From Sulfitobacter sp. DFL-14 (lineage in GTDB: Bacteria > Pseudomonadota > Alphaproteobacteria > Rhodobacterales > Rhodobacteraceae), in assembly GCF_003335585.1 (NCBI RefSeq), contig NZ_QBFD01000046.1, positions 1 to 64,000 on the forward strand: DNA of 64,000 nt, given 5' to 3'. The translations under genes and the position numbers were made by a program. Within the stretch, counting starts at the first letter, position 1; the number at the start of each line of letters is the position of its first letter. The notes under the pieces are model-generated. The model had not been told where the DNA came from. It searched no databases and worked only from the letters and a program-made list of their open reading frames with translations. Shown piece after piece: positions 15,148-23,966 of this stretch.

Positions 15148-17700
15148 GTGTTCCGATTCATCCTGTCATTCTTTGGCGGCATCTTTACGACCCTGACGAT
15201 GAGCATCGGCCTGGTGGCGCTGACCATTGGTGCGATTTTCTGGATGTATGGCCGCGACCTGCCCAGCCACGAAAGCCTTGCGCAATATACGCCGCCGACC
15301 ATCAGCCGGATCTATTCGGGGCAGGGCCGTCTGATCGACGAATTTGCCAAGGAACGGCGGCTGTTCGCCCCTGCCGACACGATCCCCGATCTGGTGAAAC
15401 AGGCCTTCATCTCTGCCGAGGACAAGAATTTCTACAGCCACGAGGGCTATGACCTGCGCGGCATCGCGGCGGCGGCCATCGACGCGGTGCGCTCCCGCGG
15501 GCGCGAGGTGCGCGGTGCCTCCACCATCACCCAGCAGGTGATGAAGAACTTCCTGCTGTCCGGTGACCGCCGGGCGGAACGCAAGATCAAGGAAATCATC
15601 CTCGCCGCGCGGCTTGAGGAAACGCTGCCGAAGGAAAAGATCCTGGAGCTGTACCTGAACGAGATTTTCCTCGGTCAGAACTCCTATGGCGTGGCGGCGG
15701 CCAGCCAGACCTATTTCAACAAGACGCTGACCGAACTGGCCCCGCATGAGGCGGCCTTTCTGGCCTCGTTGCCCAAGGCCCCGTCGGATTACCACCCGGT
15801 GCGCCGCAAGGAACGCCTGCTGGCGCGGCGCAACTATGTCCTCAAGGAGATGGAGGACAACGGCTATATCTCCGAAGCGGTTTACGAAAGCGAGAAGGCG
15901 CAGCCGCTGCGCTCGGTCCAGAATGGCGATTTCGAGAGCTTCAAGGCGGAACTGCCGCCGCGCGATTACTTTACCGACGAAATCCGCCGCCAGCTATCCA
16001 ACGATTTTGGCGAGGGCGAATTCTTTACCGGCGGGCTGACCGTGCGGGCGACCATCGACAACGAGATGCAGCCGATTGCCGCCAATGCCCTGCGCGAGCA
16101 GCTTGAGCAATATGACCGGGGGCGGGGTGTCTGGCATGGCACCGGCAAGAAGATTGCTGCGGAACAGCTGAGTTCCGAGGAAAGCTGGCGCGCCGCGCTG
16201 GCGGACATGCGGGTGCCGCGCGACATCGACCTTGAGAATCAATGGTATCCCGCGGTGGTGCTGGAGGTCGGTGCCAGCGATGCGCGCATCGGCATCGAGG
16301 GCGTCGAGGAAGACGCGGATGGCCACTGGATTCCGGCCAAGGATGTGCAATGGGCCCGCAAGCGGCTGGAAGACGGCAAGCTGGCCGGCAAGGCGCGTGT
16401 GGCCGGTGATCTGGTTGAAGTCGGCGATGTGGTGCTGGTGCGCCGGATGACGGCGGATGCGGATGGGGCCTTTATCCGCTGGACGCTGCGGCAGGTGCCG
16501 GAAGTGCAGGGCGCCTTTGTCGCGATGGACGTGAACACAGGCCGCGTGATCGCCATGCAGGGCGGATTTTCCTATCAGGATTCGGTTTTTAACCGCGCAA
16601 CCCAGGCGCAGCGGCAGCCCGGCTCCTCCTTCAAGCCCTTCGTCTATGCCTCGGCGCTGGATTCGGGCTATTCCCCCGCGACCATCGTGGTGGACGCCCC
16701 GATCGAGATCAACACGCCGCAGGGGGTCTGGCGGCCCAAGAACGCCTCCCACCGCTACTACGGGCCGACCCCGTTGCGCACCGGCATCGAACAATCGCGC
16801 AACCTGATGACCATTCGTCTGGCCCAGGAAGTGGGCATGGACGTGGTGGGCAGCTATGCCGAACGCTTTGGTGTCTATGACGACCTGGCCCCGGTGCTGG
16901 CCAATGCGCTTGGCAGTCAGGAAACCACGCTTTATCAGATGGTCAGCGCCTATGCGATGTTCGCCAATGGCGGCGAGCGGGTGCAGCCGACGCTGGTGGA
17001 CCGGGTGCAGGACCGCTATGGCCGCACGGTCTACAAACACGATCAGCGGATCTGCAACGATTGCCAGATCGCCAGCCTGCCTGCGGGCAGCGCCCCGCGG
17101 ATCATCTCCAACCGCGAGCGGGTGATGGACCCGGTGACCGCCTATCAGCTGACCTCGATGATGCGCGGCGTGGTGGAACGGGGCACGGCGCGTTCCGCCG
17201 TGAACCTGCCGGTGCCCACGGCAGGCAAGACCGGGACCACCAACGACGAAAAAGACGCCTGGTTCGTCGGCTTCACCTCGAACATCGTGGCAGGCTGTTA
17301 CATCGGCTATGACCAGCCGCGCCCGATGGGTCGGGGCGCGGGTGGCGGACGGCTTTGTGCGCCGGTGTTCCAGCGTTTCATGACCGAGGCGGTCAAGAAA
17401 TACGGCGGTGGCGATTTCAAGGTGCCGGAGCAATGCGTCTTCATCAACATCGACCGTTTTTCCGGTGCACGGCTGAGCGACGGCGCATCGGGCCCCAATG
17501 TGGTTTCCGAATGTTTCCGCGATGGCGAAGAGCCGATTTTCGGCATCACCTTCGATGGCGGTTTTGCCATGGGGGCCGATCTGCCGCTGGTGGAGGAAGT
17601 GGGCCAGTCCGGGCGGCAGGTGACCACCTCGACCGGGCGCAAGGCGACCGTCGGGCCGAAGGCGAGCTTTGGCACGCTGTCCTCGGGCGGCCTGTATTAA
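15148..17700 (+). CDS. mrcA: class A penicillin-binding protein 1A
   Basis: This bifunctional peptidoglycan synthase of 850 residues assumes the GTG start at 15148 (MFRFILSFFGG). An in-frame ATG at 15082 would add 22 non-membrane residues. A single membrane anchor (about 5-33) precedes the GT51 glycosyltransferase domain with Glu91 (FISAEDKNFYSHEG) and RGASTITQQV. An OB-like insert follows. The transpeptidase domain has SxxK at 493-496 (GSSFKPF) and KTG at about 694 (GKTGTTND). It acts at the periplasmic face of the inner membrane. GAAGGG about 10 nt before the GTG supports that start. Confidence 0.95.
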   Translation: MFRFILSFFGGIFTTLTMSIGLVALTIGAIFWMYGRDLPSHESLAQYTPPTISRIYSGQGRLIDEFAKERRLFAPADTIPDLVKQAFISAEDKNFYSHEGYDLRGIAAAAIDAVRSRGREVRGASTITQQVMKNFLLSGDRRAERKIKEIILAARLEETLPKEKILELYLNEIFLGQNSYGVAAASQTYFNKTLTELAPHEAAFLASLPKAPSDYHPVRRKERLLARRNYVLKEMEDNGYISEAVYESEKAQPLRSVQNGDFESFKAELPPRDYFTDEIRRQLSNDFGEGEFFTGGLTVRATIDNEMQPIAANALREQLEQYDRGRGVWHGTGKKIAAEQLSSEESWRAALADMRVPRDIDLENQWYPAVVLEVGASDARIGIEGVEEDADGHWIPAKDVQWARKRLEDGKLAGKARVAGDLVEVGDVVLVRRMTADADGAFIRWTLRQVPEVQGAFVAMDVNTGRVIAMQGGFSYQDSVFNRATQAQRQPGSSFKPFVYASALDSGYSPATIVVDAPIEINTPQGVWRPKNASHRYYGPTPLRTGIEQSRNLMTIRLAQEVGMDVVGSYAERFGVYDDLAPVLANALGSQETTLYQMVSAYAMFANGGERVQPTLVDRVQDRYGRTVYKHDQRICNDCQIASLPAGSAPRIISNRERVMDPVTAYQLTSMMRGVVERGTARSAVNLPVPTAGKTGTTNDEKDAWFVGFTSNIVAGCYIGYDQPRPMGRGAGGGRLCAPVFQRFMTEAVKKYGGGDFKVPEQCVFINIDRFSGARLSDGASGPNVVSECFRDGEEPIFGITFDGGFAMGADLPLVEEVGQSGRQVTTSTGRKATVGPKASFGTLSSGGLY

Positions 17701-17808
17701 GGCCATCCCTTTCGGCAAAGCGGTGTCGCGCTGCAAACCCCACCCGACGGCTTGTCCCTGCCGCGGTGCTGGTTTATCTGCGAGGAACCCAATCAAAGGC
17801 AGGCGAAG

Positions 17809-18933
17809 ATGCGCGCAGAGGTACAAAACACCGTCGATGAAATCAGCAAGTCGCTGGAATTGCTGGCGCAACGGCTGAACGTGGAGACCGCCCAGCACCG
17901 GTTGGAAGAATTCAATGCCCGCGTCGAGGACCCGAACCTCTGGGACGACCCGGAGGCGGCGCAGAAGCTGATGCGCGACCGGCAGGGGCTGGTGGATGCC
18001 ATCGACACCTATGAGGGCATCAAGCAGGACCTGGCCGACAACATCGAACTGATCGAACTGGGCGAGATGGAAGACGACGCCGAGGTGGTCGCCGACGCGG
18101 AACGCGCTCTCAAGGCGCTGGCCGAGACCGCCGCGCAGAAAGAGCTTGAGGCGCTGCTGGATGGCGAGGCCGACGGCAATGACACCTTTCTTGAGATCAA
18201 CTCCGGCGCCGGTGGCACGGAAAGCTGCGACTGGGCGCAGATGCTGGCGCGGATGTATGTCCGCTGGGCGGAAAAGAAGGGCTACAAGGTCGAGCTTCAG
18301 GCCGAAAGTGCCGGCGAAGAGGCGGGCATCAAATCCGCCACCTACAAGATCGCGGGGCATAATGCCTATGGCTGGCTGAAATCCGAAAGCGGCGTGCACC
18401 GTCTGGTGCGGATCAGCCCCTTCGATTCAGCGGCAAAGCGGCATACTTCCTTTACCTCGGTCAAAGTCTATCCGGTGGTGGACGACAACATCGAGATCGA
18501 AGTGAACCCCTCTGACATCCGCATCGACACCTACCGGTCCTCGGGGGCGGGCGGCCAGCACGTGAACACCACCGATTCCGCCGTGCGGATCACCCACCAC
18601 CCCACCGGCATCGTGGTGACCTCCTCCGAGAAATCCCAGCACCAGAACCGCGACATCGCGATGAAGGCGCTGAAATCACGGCTCTACCAGCTGGAGCTGG
18701 ACAAACGGTCCGCCCTGGTGAACGAGGCCCATGAAAGCGCAGGCGATGCGGGCTGGGGCAACCAGATCCGGTCTTATGTCTTGCAGCCCTACCAGATGGT
18801 AAAGGATCTGCGCACCAACTACGAGACCTCGGACACCAAGGGGGTTCTGGACGGTGATCTTGACGGGCTGATGGGCGCCACGCTGGCACTGGCCGTCAGC
18901 GGCAAGAGCCGGGCCGAAGCGCAGGGCAGCTGA
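17809..18933 (+). CDS. prfB: peptide chain release factor 2
   Basis: This 374-residue factor terminates translation at UGA and UAA. SPF, the RF2 codon-recognition tripeptide, is at 203-205 (RISPFDSAAKRHTSF). The catalytic GGQ is at 248-250 (GAGGQHVNTTDSAVRITH). The N-terminal coiled region is intact in one frame: there is no in-frame UGA and no programmed +1 frameshift like that of E. coli prfB, so autoregulation by frameshifting is absent. ATG 17809 is chosen over an upstream in-frame ATG at 17752 because the family sequence begins there and a purine-rich site precedes it. Confidence 0.96.
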   Translation: MRAEVQNTVDEISKSLELLAQRLNVETAQHRLEEFNARVEDPNLWDDPEAAQKLMRDRQGLVDAIDTYEGIKQDLADNIELIELGEMEDDAEVVADAERALKALAETAAQKELEALLDGEADGNDTFLEINSGAGGTESCDWAQMLARMYVRWAEKKGYKVELQAESAGEEAGIKSATYKIAGHNAYGWLKSESGVHRLVRISPFDSAAKRHTSFTSVKVYPVVDDNIEIEVNPSDIRIDTYRSSGAGGQHVNTTDSAVRITHHPTGIVVTSSEKSQHQNRDIAMKALKSRLYQLELDKRSALVNEAHESAGDAGWGNQIRSYVLQPYQMVKDLRTNYETSDTKGVLDGDLDGLMGATLALAVSGKSRAEAQGS

Positions 18934-18936
18934 GCG

Positions 18937-18956
18937 CCGGGGGCCTTTGCCCCCGG
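18937..18956 (+). terminator. hairpin after prfB
   Basis: The arms CCGGGGGC and GCCCCCGG enclose a 4-nt loop just after the prfB stop. There is no T-run, so it may be an RNA-stabilising hairpin or a weak terminator. A related, less regular hairpin with the same TTTGCCCCCGG core lies at about 32106-32128. Confidence 0.45.
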
Positions 18957-19029
18957 ACCCCACGCCTGTTTCGAGCATTGAGCAGCAGGGGGATTGCACC
19001 TTCTTGTGAAGAAGTGCTCATGTGTTTTC

Positions 19030-20439
19030 ATGGATATTCTGGATATGGATGCGCTTGCGCAATCGGCGGCGATTGCAGCGGGCGAGTTGAGTGCAGCCGA
19101 GCTGATGCAGGCCACGCTGGCGCGGATCGCGGCGGTGAACGGGACCGTGAATGCGGTGGTGGCCTTGCGCGACGCGGATCTGTTGATGGCGGAGGCACGG
19201 GCGGCGGATGCGGCCCCGCGCAAGGGATGGCTGCACGGCATTCCGATGGCGATCAAGGATCTGGCCAATGTGGCGGGTTTGACCACCTCCAGCGGCTCAC
19301 CGCTGTTTGCAGATATGGTCGCGCCGGAGGATGACCTGATTGTCAGCCGCCTGCGGGCGGCGGGGGCGCTGATCATCGGCAAGACCAATACCCCGGAATT
19401 CGGCCTTGGCAGCCATACGTTCAACCCGGTCTATGGGGCCACCACCAACCCCTATGATGCCACCCGGTCGGCGGGCGGCTCCTCTGGCGGGGCGGCGGCG
19501 GCATTGGCGGCGCGGATGCTGAGTGTCGCGGATGGCTCCGACATGATGGGGTCCTTGCGCAACCCGGCGGGCTGGAACAATGTCTATGGCATGCGGCCTT
19601 CCTGGGGCGATGTACCGGCGGAACCGGCGCGGGAGATGTTCCTGCATCAACTGGCGACACTGGGCCCGATGGCGCGCAGCCCTGCGGACCTTGCGGCATT
19701 GCTGGACACGATGACCGGTGCCGATCCACGCGACCCGCATGGGCGCAGCCCGGCGGACAGGCTGCCGGGAATTTCAACGCCGTCGGGACGGCTGCGGATC
19801 GGCTGGCTGGGGGATTGGGGCGGTGCCTTGCCATTCGAGGACGGCATCCTGGCCGGGAGCGAGGCGGCGCTGGCGCAATTGGCCGGCCTCGGCCATGCGG
19901 TCGAGGCGCTGGAGGCGCCATTCTCTGCCGATGCGATCTGGGACAGCTGGATCACCCTGCGGTCCTTTTCCGTCGCGACCGGGCTGGCAGAGATCTACCT
20001 GAACCCCAAGACGCAGGATGCGCTGAAGGAGGCCGCGCAATGGGAAGTGGCGCGCGGGCTGGCGATGGATGCGATGACGGTGCACCGCGCAAGCGAGGTG
20101 CGGTCGGATTGGTTCAGATGTGCCGCCAGGCTCTTTGACGGGCTGGATGTGCTGGTGCTGCCCTCGGCGCAGGTCTGGCCCTTTGACGTGGCCCTGACCC
20201 ATCCGGTGCAGATTGCCGGGCAGGGGATGGATACCTATCACCGCTGGATGCAGGTTGTCGTGCCAGCCAGCCTTATCGGTCTGCCCGTGGTGAACATCCC
20301 GGCAGGCTTTGGCGACAACGGATTGCCGCTGGGTCTGCAGCTGATCGGGCGGCGCGGCAGTGACGCGCGCCTGTTGCAACTGGCGCAGCAATGGCATGAC
20401 GCGACCGGCTGGCCGCAGAAAAGACCCCCCGTTATCTGA
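19030..20439 (+). CDS. amidase (amidase-signature family)
   Basis: This 469-residue hydrolase belongs to the amidase-signature family, which cleaves carboxamides. The Ser-cisSer-Lys triad is visible: Lys76 (PMAIKDL), Ser151/152 (SAGGSSGGAAAAL) and nucleophile Ser175 in GSDMMGSLRNPA. Met173 replaces the glycine usual in GSDxGGS, which may narrow the active site. It resembles gatA-like amidases but has no gatB or gatC neighbours, so a transamidosome role is unlikely. The ATG at 19030 is chosen by homology to the family N-terminus. The ribosome site is weak, and upstream 18994 is possible. The 3' end overlaps the convergent small gene by 8 bp. Confidence 0.9.
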   Translation: MDILDMDALAQSAAIAAGELSAAELMQATLARIAAVNGTVNAVVALRDADLLMAEARAADAAPRKGWLHGIPMAIKDLANVAGLTTSSGSPLFADMVAPEDDLIVSRLRAAGALIIGKTNTPEFGLGSHTFNPVYGATTNPYDATRSAGGSSGGAAAALAARMLSVADGSDMMGSLRNPAGWNNVYGMRPSWGDVPAEPAREMFLHQLATLGPMARSPADLAALLDTMTGADPRDPHGRSPADRLPGISTPSGRLRIGWLGDWGGALPFEDGILAGSEAALAQLAGLGHAVEALEAPFSADAIWDSWITLRSFSVATGLAEIYLNPKTQDALKEAAQWEVARGLAMDAMTVHRASEVRSDWFRCAARLFDGLDVLVLPSAQVWPFDVALTHPVQIAGQGMDTYHRWMQVVVPASLIGLPVVNIPAGFGDNGLPLGLQLIGRRGSDARLLQLAQQWHDATGWPQKRPPVI

Positions 20440-20674
20440 ACGGCGGGTTTGGCGCGGGCAGGGCGCTTTCGCGGCCCTGCGCCACCAGCTGCGCGCGCAG
20501 AGATGCGGCATCCGGGTGGTTGGTCTCAAGCGCAAAGACATGGGCGTGGGTCAGGTAGAACGCCGCGCGTTCCGGCGCATTGGCCTGGGCCGCGGCCTGT
20601 TGGTAGAGGGTCACCAGGGCCCGCAGATCCCTGGCGGCATGGGCCGCCAGCAATTCCCGTTCCAGTGCGATCAC
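20432..20674 (-). CDS. small hypothetical protein, coupled to Rieske oxygenase
   Basis: This 80-residue, Ala/Leu-rich, mostly helical protein has no motif I recognise. TPR-like helix pairs could be imagined in LVTLYQQAAAQANAPERAAF. Its ATG overlaps the TGA of the oxygenase gene by 4 bp (ATGA), which strongly suggests translational coupling and a real gene. A role associated with the oxygenase is inferred only from that coupling. Confidence 0.65.
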   Translation of the reverse strand: MIALERELLAAHAARDLRALVTLYQQAAAQANAPERAAFYLTHAHVFALETNHPDAASLRAQLVAQGRESALPAPNPPFR

Positions 20675-21831
20675 TCAGCGGCCTGTGGCAGGCTGCGGTG
20701 CCGTTCGATCTGTGCCGCGACCCAATCGTGAAACAGATGTGTCGGGCCGTCCATCGCGGGCGAGAACCGGCCGCCATCGAAAGTCAGCGCGTGCCGCCCC
20801 CGCTGCATGCCTTCGACAACAAAGACGTCCTCGTCAAAGACCTCTCTCCATTGTTTGGCGTTGCGTGCGCGCAGGGCCGGGTCGGTGTCGGGTCGGGCGT
20901 AGTAGATATGCACATTCTCGACCGTATGCGCATGGCTTTCAGGAACCAGGATGATGGCAAAGCCGTGGTCGCGGTGCACGCCCATCAGCACATTGGGATA
21001 GACGGTGATATATTCCGCGGCCGTATCCCATTTGTCGCTGATGCCGGCAAAATCGGGAAAGCTCTGGCCCGCCTCGTCCTTGAGCTGCCGGTACACCAGC
21101 GTGCCCTGGCCGGAGTACCGCCCCGGTTCCTCGATGTGATAATGATCCTCCAGCCGGGAATAACTGTTCAGGCCGGGATGGACCCAGGGCAGGTGGTAGC
21201 TTTCGCAGTAGTTTTCGACCGCCAGCTTCCAGTTGCAATCGACAGGGATCTGAAACCGGCTTTCCGCGCCGCCATGGTACAGGGGCTGGTCGAATTCGGC
21301 CCAGCGGGCCAGCAGGTCGGCATGGGCATCGGCAAAGGCGGGGGCCTGACCGGAGACATTGATAAAGATCACATCCATCCAGATGTGACTGCGGATTTCC
21401 ACCAGACCCAGCAGGGCGCGGTCGATCCCGCTATGGGTGTTCTGACCGGGGCCGCCCACATGCGGGGTGCTGACCAGCCGGCCATCGGTGGCATAACACC
21501 AGCTGTGATAGGGGCAGCGGATGGCGCCTTCGATGTTGCGCGGTTCCTCGACCAGGATCATGCCCCGGTGGCGGCAGGTGTTCTGGAACACGCGCACCTC
21601 GCCCTGGCGGTCGCGGACGATCAGCAGGGGCATGCCCAGAAAGCTGAGCGGCACGGCATCGCCGATGTCGGGCACATCCGCGGTCACGGCCAGCCCCGCC
21701 CAATTGTCGAAAAGCACCGCCTGGCGTTCCTCGGCAAAAACCTCCGGATCAATGTAATGGGGATTCGGCAGGCCATTGGCCTGTTCGATCGGGCGTCTGA
21801 CATTTCTCAGGTCGGTCCGGTGCTGGGCCAT
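20671..21831 (-). CDS. Rieske-type aromatic-ring-hydroxylating/demethylating oxygenase, alpha subunit
   Basis: This 386-residue oxygenase has a Rieske [2Fe-2S] domain with Cys86-x-His88 (NTCRHRG) and Cys106-x2-His109 (CPYHSW). The C-terminal SRPBCC catalytic domain has mononuclear iron ligands His213 and His218 (ESYHLPWVH) after NWKLAVENY. The architecture resembles choline/glycine-betaine and other quaternary-amine monooxygenases as well as aromatic dioxygenases, and the substrate cannot be settled. No reductase or ferredoxin gene is adjacent. ATG 21831 has AGGAG 6 nt upstream and is preferred over 21918. It is followed by a coupled small gene and preceded by a regulator gene. Confidence 0.9.
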   Translation of the reverse strand: MAQHRTDLRNVRRPIEQANGLPNPHYIDPEVFAEERQAVLFDNWAGLAVTADVPDIGDAVPLSFLGMPLLIVRDRQGEVRVFQNTCRHRGMILVEEPRNIEGAIRCPYHSWCYATDGRLVSTPHVGGPGQNTHSGIDRALLGLVEIRSHIWMDVIFINVSGQAPAFADAHADLLARWAEFDQPLYHGGAESRFQIPVDCNWKLAVENYCESYHLPWVHPGLNSYSRLEDHYHIEEPGRYSGQGTLVYRQLKDEAGQSFPDFAGISDKWDTAAEYITVYPNVLMGVHRDHGFAIILVPESHAHTVENVHIYYARPDTDPALRARNAKQWREVFDEDVFVVEGMQRGRHALTFDGGRFSPAMDGPTHLFHDWVAAQIERHRSLPQAAE

Positions 21832-21948
21832 GCTGCTCTCCTGCTGCTGGCTCGAGGCTAGCAGATGGGGCGCGCAGCCGTATTTCCGGCAGCGACCCGT
21901 TTTTATCACCGGCGACATGCCCCTGCGGCGGCTATCGGCGGTGCCGGA

Positions 21949-22746
21949 TCAGGAAAACGGGATATGGGGGCGCAGCAGGTGTTTATGGAAGGGCTGCAAT
22001 TGGTCCAGTTCCTGCAGCCCTGCGGTGCGGGCGGCGGGCAGGGCATCGGATATCTTTTCGCCAAGGTATTCAAAGACCAGCCGGGTCACCCGCAACGCAC
22101 CTACGGATTCCGGCACCGTCCGGGTGACATAGCCCACCCAGAAATTGTTTTCGAAGGATGCGGCGCGACTGAGGTGGCTGAATGACACAGCCATCGCGTT
22201 ACTGCGCGCGGCGATGATGGTGATTCCTTCGTCCTGGCGCATGACGGCGCCCCGGAATTCACGCGATATGGCACCGGTGGGCAGGCCCTGGATGCGCATC
22301 GCCTCTCTTGTTTCAAAGCCGCGCAGCAGGGTGTTTTCCCCCTCCCGGCCAACCATCACCACAGAGACCACAAACCGGTCCGGATCGACAAAGCTGCGCC
22401 GGGAAAACCGGTAGAAGCCACTTGGGAAGTCATCCTGTGACACCTGACGGTTGCCTGCGCCCACGAAGTTGCGCAGATAGGCGCATGAAAACGGGTCCGG
22501 CGGACAGGTGAGATTTTCGATCGGTTCGAGCATGATGCGCGCATCGACCCCAAAGAAGCTGCAGATGCGCGCCAATATGTCCGGCCGGGGAAAACTCTCG
22601 CCGGACAGGTATCGGTTGAACTGCGTCCGGTTGATTGAAAGCTGCCGCGACAGGTCGGAAACCGAGGCATAGCTTTCAGCCAGCTTTCGCAAATTCGCGC
22701 CAAAAACATTGCGCAATTGCGCAGGAGATTGTTTAATTGGTCCCAT
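21949..22746 (-). CDS. XRE-type HTH transcriptional regulator
   Basis: This 265-residue protein has an N-terminal Cro/C1-like HTH (residues about 10-70: LRKLAESYASVSDLSRQLSI, then NRTQFNRYLSGESFPRPDIL). The large C-terminal region, about 75-260, contains several Phe/Arg-rich blocks but no domain I can name. It lies 117 bp upstream of the Rieske oxygenase gene in the same direction, so it may be its regulator. An inverted repeat (22887-22909) in the divergent intergenic region is a candidate operator. Confidence 0.8.
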   Translation of the reverse strand: MGPIKQSPAQLRNVFGANLRKLAESYASVSDLSRQLSINRTQFNRYLSGESFPRPDILARICSFFGVDARIMLEPIENLTCPPDPFSCAYLRNFVGAGNRQVSQDDFPSGFYRFSRRSFVDPDRFVVSVVMVGREGENTLLRGFETREAMRIQGLPTGAISREFRGAVMRQDEGITIIAARSNAMAVSFSHLSRAASFENNFWVGYVTRTVPESVGALRVTRLVFEYLGEKISDALPAARTAGLQELDQLQPFHKHLLRPHIPFS

Positions 22747-22886
22747 ATTCTCAGTAAGGTGGAAAAATCCGGAGGGTTTCCGGAGTTTAATGTCCCGTAA
22801 TTAATTGAAGATAGTTATTTCGTTCCTGTTCCGCGTCAAGTGTGACGGTAATTTGTGGCAGAACGACGCCAGAGCGACATAAATTG

Positions 22887-22909
22887 GAACAAACGTACGG
22901 ATTTTGTTC
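22887..22909. promoter_or_regulatory. GAACAAA-N9-TTTGTTC inverted repeat
   Basis: Perfect 7+7 bp arms surround a 9-bp spacer in the AT-rich divergent region between the XRE regulator (start 22746) and the small gene starting at 22968. Position and symmetry suggest an operator for a dimeric regulator, possibly the adjacent XRE protein. Confidence 0.4.
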
Positions 22910-22967
22910 ATATCTACTCCCGGTGAGATGTAGTTAGATAACAGCTAGGATAGGTTAAGGTTATTTG

Positions 22968-23327
22968 ATGTTGGGCGTGGTCCTTTGGAGCGATCCTGTT
23001 GACCGGAAAGCGGTGTTCTGGTGCGAGGACCAGGGCGATCTGGCCTATTATTGTGCCGGACTCGCGACAGACCTCTGCGACGGCTTTCTGGAAGCCGGGG
23101 ACATGGTGAACTTCACCGCCGATATCGTTGGCAAACTGCGCATGGCGCGCGATGTCGCGCTGGTGCAAGAGCAGGCCTGTACGGAATTGCCGGAAAAACT
23201 GCGCAATACATCCCGGACATCCCAGGCCCCCGCCCGGCGGCAGGAGGGCGACAAGCGGATTCTGTCCTTTGTGTCACCCTCTGCGCCGCAGGTCATCACG
23301 CATCAGTTTCGCAAGCGCAACGTCTGA
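22968..23327 (+). CDS. small hypothetical protein
   Basis: This 119-residue soluble protein begins MLGVVLWSDPVDRKAVFWCE, followed by an acidic middle and a basic Arg/Lys-rich C-terminus (QFRKRNV). I do not recognise a domain. The ATG at 22968 has AAGG 7 nt upstream. An in-frame TTG directly before it is a less likely start. It is divergent from the XRE regulator and convergent with ilvH. Codon use resembles its neighbours, so it is probably a real gene, but no function is proposed. Confidence 0.7.
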   Translation: MLGVVLWSDPVDRKAVFWCEDQGDLAYYCAGLATDLCDGFLEAGDMVNFTADIVGKLRMARDVALVQEQACTELPEKLRNTSRTSQAPARRQEGDKRILSFVSPSAPQVITHQFRKRNV

Positions 23328-23375
23328 TCATTCAGGCCGCACCCGGGGCCGTGGCGGTGCCGTAGCGGCACCGGG

Positions 23376-23936
23376 TCAGTCGCCCCGTGACAAGGCGGCG
23401 ACCCCGGTGCGGGCCACTTCGGTCAGGCCCAGCGGGCGCATCAGATCGGCAAAGGCGTCGATCTTTTCCGGCGCGCCGGTGATTTCGAACACAAAGCTTT
23501 CCAGGGTGCTGTCCACCACATTCGCGCGAAAGATATCGGCCAGCCGCAGGGCCTCGACCCGGTGTTCGCCCTTGCCGGTAACCTTGAACATCGCCAGCTC
23601 GCGTTCCACGCATTTGCCCTCGACCGTGAGGTCATGCACATCATGGACCGGCACGATGCGGCCCAGCTGCGCCTTGATCTGTTCGATCACCTGCGGGGTG
23701 CCCGAGGTCACGATGGTGATGCGGCTCAGGTGCCCGGTATGATCCACCTCGGCCACAGTCAGGCTGTCGATGTTATAGCCGCGCCCGGAGAACAGCCCGA
23801 TGACCCGCGCCAGCACGCCGGGCTCGTTTTCGACCAGCACGGCGAGCGTGTGACGCTCGATCACATCCGAGAAGTTGGGCCGCAGGTTATAGGCGGAATG
23901 GCTGGTCGCGCCTTTTTTGATTTTGAGAGCTGACAT
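23376..23936 (-). CDS. ilvH: acetolactate synthase small (regulatory) subunit
   Basis: This 186-residue regulatory subunit of acetohydroxyacid synthase has an N-terminal ACT domain (about 28-105, with HTLAVLVENEPGVLARVIGL and FSGRGYNIDSLTVAEVD) that binds valine for feedback inhibition. A C-terminal ALS_ss domain follows (about 110-180). It pairs with IlvB in the first common step of Val/Leu/Ile synthesis. AAAGGA precedes the start. Unusually, an LtrA-like gene separates it from ilvB, although all three are co-directional. Confidence 0.95.
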   Translation of the reverse strand: MSALKIKKGATSHSAYNLRPNFSDVIERHTLAVLVENEPGVLARVIGLFSGRGYNIDSLTVAEVDHTGHLSRITIVTSGTPQVIEQIKAQLGRIVPVHDVHDLTVEGKCVERELAMFKVTGKGEHRVEALRLADIFRANVVDSTLESFVFEITGAPEKIDAFADLMRPLGLTEVARTGVAALSRGD

Positions 23937-23966
23937 GGGACATTCCTTTGGAAATGCGGGATATTC

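Noticed and set aside
17809..17900. Programmed +1 frameshift in prfB
   Set aside because: The N-terminal region is open in a single frame with no internal UGA, so the E. coli-type autoregulatory frameshift is absent.
15994..18399. 801-residue open frame on the minus strand
   Set aside because: It covers the PBP1A and prfB genes in antisense. Composition is His/Arg/Gly-rich without motifs.
19030..20439. Amidase as GatA of the tRNA amidotransferase
   Set aside because: There are no gatB or gatC neighbours, and the GSDMMGS substitution is atypical. A general amidase call is safer.
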